Part shown: positions 51,201 to 53,653 of the stretch, one piece after another
How positions within the stretch are numbered: position 1 is the first letter of the stretch
How the letters are laid out: each line of letters opens with the position of its first letter
From: CAYUAI01 sp964442745
GTDB lineage: Bacteria > Pseudomonadota > Gammaproteobacteria > S012-40
Length of the DNA: 53,653 nucleotides
NCBI GenBank assembly: GCA_964442745.1
Contig: CAYUAI010000021.1
Coordinates: 1-53,653, forward strand
Direction of reading: 5' to 3'
Translations under genes and position numbers: made by a program
The notes under the pieces: generated by a model
Databases searched by the model: none
Seen by the model: the letters and a program-made list of their open reading frames with translations, nothing else
Told to the model about the DNA's origin: nothing

Positions 51201-53653
51201 ACAACCCATGTCACCTGCCCAAACATGTGTGCTGGAGCAAGGGCAAGGCAATATGCAAGGTACGGATGTATCGGATGTGTTGCTGACTTGTGGCACAGAC
51301 CGTTTTGCTATCGGTGGTCAGGTGAATGACTTGTTAGGTGATGGTTTAGTGTTGAAAAACAGCCGCAATGACGAAACATTATCGGTATCCAGTGCCGGAA
51401 CATTTCAATTTGATACGCTATTAGAAGATGGTATTACCTATCAAATTTCTGTCATTACTCAGCCGCGTAATCCGGTGCAGATCTGTCATGTCAGCAAAGC
51501 CGAGGGGGGGGTGAATAGCGTTGCAATCAATGATATTGTAGTGAACTGCCGCACTGAGCAATATACCATTGGTGGCACGGTGGTCAACTTAAATGCCGCT
51601 GGATTAGTTTTACAAAATAATGATGCAGATGACTTGAATATCGACAGCGCCGGTGAATTTCAATTTGCAACGCCACTTGAAGATTTAAGTCAATATTTAG
51701 TCACTATTGTGCAACAACCACCCGCCGATACTTGCCGCATCGCTAATCCTTCGGGAATCATTAAAGGGAATCCGATCAAATCCATTGTCATTAATTGTGA
51801 CCCCAATAGTTATACGGTGGGTGTTACGGCAACGAATGTCATCGGGCAGGGGCTTATTCTACAAAATAATAACGGCAATGATCTTGCCTTAGAGGGAGAC
51901 GGAAATTTTAGTTTTACACAACCCATTGCCCATAGTGAAGCCTATCGTGTTAGCATTTTACAACAACCCACATCACCCACCCAAACCTGCCAGCTGAGTA
52001 ATTACCAAGGAAACATTAATGCCGCCAATGTGACCAATATAACCCTGAAATGTGCCACTCAAACTTTTCAAGTCGGCGGTAGTGTGGAAGGTTTAATTGG
52101 CACGGGACTCGTGATCCAAAACAATGCACAGAACCCACTATTGATTGATAGCGATGGTGAATTTAACTTTGCAACGTCAATGGAGGATGGCCGCGAATAC
52201 AGTGTGACCGTGATAACCCATCCGCAACAACCGCAACAAACGTGTAGGGTCATCAATGGTAAAGGTTTCATTCAAAGTCAAGATACCAATTCAGTTAACA
52301 TTCGTTGTACAACAAAACAATTTAATATCACGGGCAATGTGACGGGATTGCAAGGCAATGGTTTATCATTACAGTTAAATCAAGACGAAATATTTACCGT
52401 TAATAAAAATGGCAGTTTTACTTTTCAAACCTTGCTCGATGACCAGGCTATATTTGATGTCGTACTAACCAGTGCACCGCATACGCCTGCGCAATCCTGT
52501 ACACTCAACGGTGCGAATGGTATCGTCGATGGCCGAGATGTAGCATCTTTGCAAGTGGAATGTTCGACTGATTTATTTTTTGTTAAGGGGCAGATTAGCG
52601 GATTATCAGGCCGTGGTTTGGTATTGAGAAATAACGGTAAAGAAGAATTGTTAGTGGAGGCCACGTCACTTGATTTTGTTTTTCCATCCCCAGTGATCGA
52701 CGGCGCGGCATATAATGTTGAGATTTTTAAACAGCCTAGTCAACCCGCTCAGCGTTGTACGATGGATAATGCGGTGGGACTCATTGATGGAGCAAATGTT
52801 GAATCTATCAATGTGCGTTGCGAGACACAGACATTTAATGTTTTGCTTAATGTGAATGGCTTGCTTGGACAAGGCTTGTTAGTGGCCTTAGGTGATCTAG
52901 AGGAATTTTCTATCAGTCAAGGAGGGTTGCATACTTACCCAGTATCGTTAGCCGATTTATCTTCCATACCGACATTGTCAATCGTTAGTTCACCAAGCCA
53001 ACCGAGCCAACAATGTACCGTGTCGCAAGCGATATCAACCATTAATGATAGCGATGTGACGATTGATATTGATTGTCGTACCGATCAGTTCAAATTAGCC
53101 GGGGTTATTAGCGGTCTCGAAGGGAGTGGATTGGTGTTACAAACGAGTGGTGGAAAAAGTTTAATCATTGAAGAAAATGGAGCATTTCAATTTGTTAGTT
53201 TGATTGATGATGGCCAAGCGTATGACGTTTCCATTGCCAATCATCCCGCCGGGCCACAACAAATTTGTTATCTGACTAATGGTCAAGGTACTATCAATGG
53301 TGCGGATACTAATATTAATGTGATGTGTAACACCCAGTTGTATAACGTGGCTGTGGTTGTAACCGGGTTGCAGGGAGATGGCCTGGTTTTACAAAATAAC
53401 AAGGCAGATGATCTTGTGGTTGATAGCCAGGAAGCTAAATTCCAAACACAGATAACTCATGGCAGTGCTTATCAAGTCACTGTTTTAGATCATCCTAAAA
53501 ACCCTGATCAAACTTGCCAGGTAGCCAATGGCGGGGGCACAGTTAATGGCGACAATGTGATAGTAAGCGTTAACTGTGTCACCAATCAATACCCGGTGAG
53601 TGTGTCAGTGACGGGCTTAACCGGCAACGGTTTGGTGTTGCAGAACAACGGGG
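48298..53653 (+). CDS. Giant FN3/LRR/tandem-repeat surface lipoprotein, 3' end outside window
   Basis: An unbroken frame of 1,785 codons that leaves the window. The ATG at 48298 (GGGAAATAGGT upstream) leads to a lipobox, VLSGC with Cys29; an in-frame ATG at 48331 is a possible alternative. A short leucine-rich block lies near residues 80-170, followed by three FN3-like domains (about 175-440). An SDS22/internalin-type leucine-rich array lies at about 445-660 (LKMLDLSNNAI, LQYLDLSENEI). From 50281 there are 13 complete and one cut repeat of about 85 residues (VGGxVxGLxGxGLVLQNN ... QPxxPxQTC ... VxC), each with two conserved Cys. It is a likely surface adhesin or protein-binding scaffold. Confidence 0.93.
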   Translation, partial: MASMVDKQDVLMFHHVWFLVCIFFVLSGCDRMGELEIPIEPTSQSPVVDQQLANCIKRNTDALGNSEAKLTVLRCPGENIEKLNGLFLYADILELDLSDNNISNITPLYKLLLKQQKNDQTDPPSIKILSIDLANNQLTEANGLFSLPESVVINLNGNPLNTFPKAKNVNVFSSQGKNVLRWDPLNRVVSYKVYVRENSPTGPYVTNFDSINSTRFEHQPLTDGTPYYYEVTGIYRYGESTPTAVVEGIPRLAKAAPQPSPWVKIIDNGGQQLQIDWGEVNDAEHYTIYFKIQDETEWQQIEDANPIFVHSGLIANSTYQYKLRSVNSLGESGDSEIESISVADRPVGLSGNKATLAADPVDGEIVLNWKVVPNAKSQTLYFSTLPYGDIKTAADFGEKLPAKTPPWIHVNLNNNQYFYYLLVTVPELGRPEYTQVRAKPNKRIVELNFSDDNLKDCVDDTGAEYVAELIKLSCIGKQITNLQGIEYLTALAEVNFNRNKLRDISPLSRLPKLIHVSLFNNQIIDITPLEKLASVRFLELRKNNINDITPLSQLSNLEGLGIASNNIVTIDALDGLANLKMLDLSNNAIKDGQGLAQLIALERLDLKRNRIVDILFLTNLTKLQYLDLSENEIINFSILDLLIGLNFISTENNQVMLESFSVGGQLEGLAGKGLVIRLNEQHNLSLDRRGRFVFPVGLTAGENYRVTIAQQPSQPSQLCVANNAEGIIAEQDVNTVSIICETSSTPMFVVGGRVLGLVGTNLTLRFNELNLIAIDENGVFRFSAEYADATDYRVIISQQPQQPAQTCRIDNNEGRIDSQNVQSILVTCDDNLYLVGGTISGLTGRGLVLQNNGTDNQTIAENQSNYIFFKRLEEGESYDVSILRQPRQPTQTCEVSSNTGVIDADNIGNVDIVCTTDSFALGGQVAGLVGSGLVIQNGEQTVNIDRNGSFSFEQTLSDESPYDVSIQQQPMSPAQTCVLEQGQGNMQGTDVSDVLLTCGTDRFAIGGQVNDLLGDGLVLKNSRNDETLSVSSAGTFQFDTLLEDGITYQISVITQPRNPVQICHVSKAEGGVNSVAINDIVVNCRTEQYTIGGTVVNLNAAGLVLQNNDADDLNIDSAGEFQFATPLEDLSQYLVTIVQQPPADTCRIANPSGIIKGNPIKSIVINCDPNSYTVGVTATNVIGQGLILQNNNGNDLALEGDGNFSFTQPIAHSEAYRVSILQQPTSPTQTCQLSNYQGNINAANVTNITLKCATQTFQVGGSVEGLIGTGLVIQNNAQNPLLIDSDGEFNFATSMEDGREYSVTVITHPQQPQQTCRVINGKGFIQSQDTNSVNIRCTTKQFNITGNVTGLQGNGLSLQLNQDEIFTVNKNGSFTFQTLLDDQAIFDVVLTSAPHTPAQSCTLNGANGIVDGRDVASLQVECSTDLFFVKGQISGLSGRGLVLRNNGKEELLVEATSLDFVFPSPVIDGAAYNVEIFKQPSQPAQRCTMDNAVGLIDGANVESINVRCETQTFNVLLNVNGLLGQGLLVALGDLEEFSISQGGLHTYPVSLADLSSIPTLSIVSSPSQPSQQCTVSQAISTINDSDVTIDIDCRTDQFKLAGVISGLEGSGLVLQTSGGKSLIIEENGAFQFVSLIDDGQAYDVSIANHPAGPQQICYLTNGQGTINGADTNINVMCNTQLYNVAVVVTGLQGDGLVLQNNKADDLVVDSQEAKFQTQITHGSAYQVTVLDHPKNPDQTCQVANGGGTVNGDNVIVSVNCVTNQYPVSVSVTGLTGNGLVLQNNG
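50281..53653 (+). repeat. Tandem ~85-aa repeats in giant lipoprotein
   Basis: Unit starts (first codon of the VGG-like block) fall near 50281, 50551, 50800, 51058, 51310, 51568, 51817, 52072, 52327, 52582, 52843, 53095, 53344 and 53599. Spacing is 249-270 bp. Consensus features are GL.G.GLVLQNN, an IDxxGxFxF strand, Y.V.I..QP, Q.C and a final C before the next unit. Identity between units is only moderate even in protein, so this is an old array. Confidence 0.9.

Noticed and set aside
50281..53653. Tandem array as CRISPR or noncoding satellite
   Set aside because: One continuous frame with protein-level conservation and diverged DNA; clearly coding.

Overview
The window reads as chromosome of a Gram-negative, moderately AT-rich bacterium, most likely a gammaproteobacterium. 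Supporting signs are the many lipobox and outer-membrane proteins, tcdA, a DinB very close to the E. coli form, a Crp with the E. coli cAMP-pocket residues, and REP-like palindromes. A lithotrophic or metal/sulfur redox lifestyle is suggested by a porin-cytochrome locus, a flavocytochrome-c-like pair, a CotA-type multicopper oxidase and a cupredoxin lipoprotein. Genus cannot be told from the sequence.

Layout. 0-3.2 kb: a compact chemoreceptor / Met-rich-loop porin / PstS-like binding-protein operon. 3.5-4.3 kb: an inositol-monophosphatase-family gene. 5.0-8.3 kb: a CotA-type multicopper oxidase facing a cupredoxin lipoprotein with an amicyanin-type copper loop. 9.6-17.2 kb: six genes on one strand, namely a triheme lipoprotein, a NapC/NirT tetraheme quinol dehydrogenase, a diheme c4/FccA-like cytochrome, a Tat-exported FccB-like flavoprotein, a decaheme DmsE/MtrA-type cytochrome and an MtrB/PioB-type barrel. 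Together they form a plausible electron path from quinone pool or periplasmic donor to the cell exterior, or the reverse. A 9-5-9 dyad lies just upstream and a 28-bp palindrome follows the first gene.

17-30 kb: a PAS sensor kinase, a WHy/LEA-2 lipoprotein, two OmpA-family proteins (one with seven thrombospondin-3 calcium repeats), catalase, a SulP transporter, tcdA and a TlpA-like thioredoxin. 30.1-33.2 kb is a decayed accessory patch: a MITE-like element, a truncated FmdB-type zinc ribbon, an orphan open frame, a low-GC outer-membrane protein, a second MITE-like element and a dead IS4-type transposase. 33-37 kb: a dicarboxylate/amino-acid symporter, a two-RCK potassium-channel-like protein and a small membrane protein. 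37.6-39.7 kb: a second sensor kinase.

40.6-46 kb: a same-strand set of CHASE2 adenylate cyclase, BTAD-like winged-helix regulator and Crp, divergent from a DUF928 protein, resembling a self-contained cAMP circuit; dinB follows. 46.4 kb to the end: a small Calx-beta autotransporter, then a giant lipoprotein that runs off the window with FN3, leucine-rich-repeat and at least 13 complete tandem ~85-residue cysteine-paired repeats.

Three dispersed-repeat families cross the window. One (TATACCCGnAGCG ends) also makes up the bidirectional terminator at 34.7 kb. No rRNA, tRNA or CRISPR array was seen.
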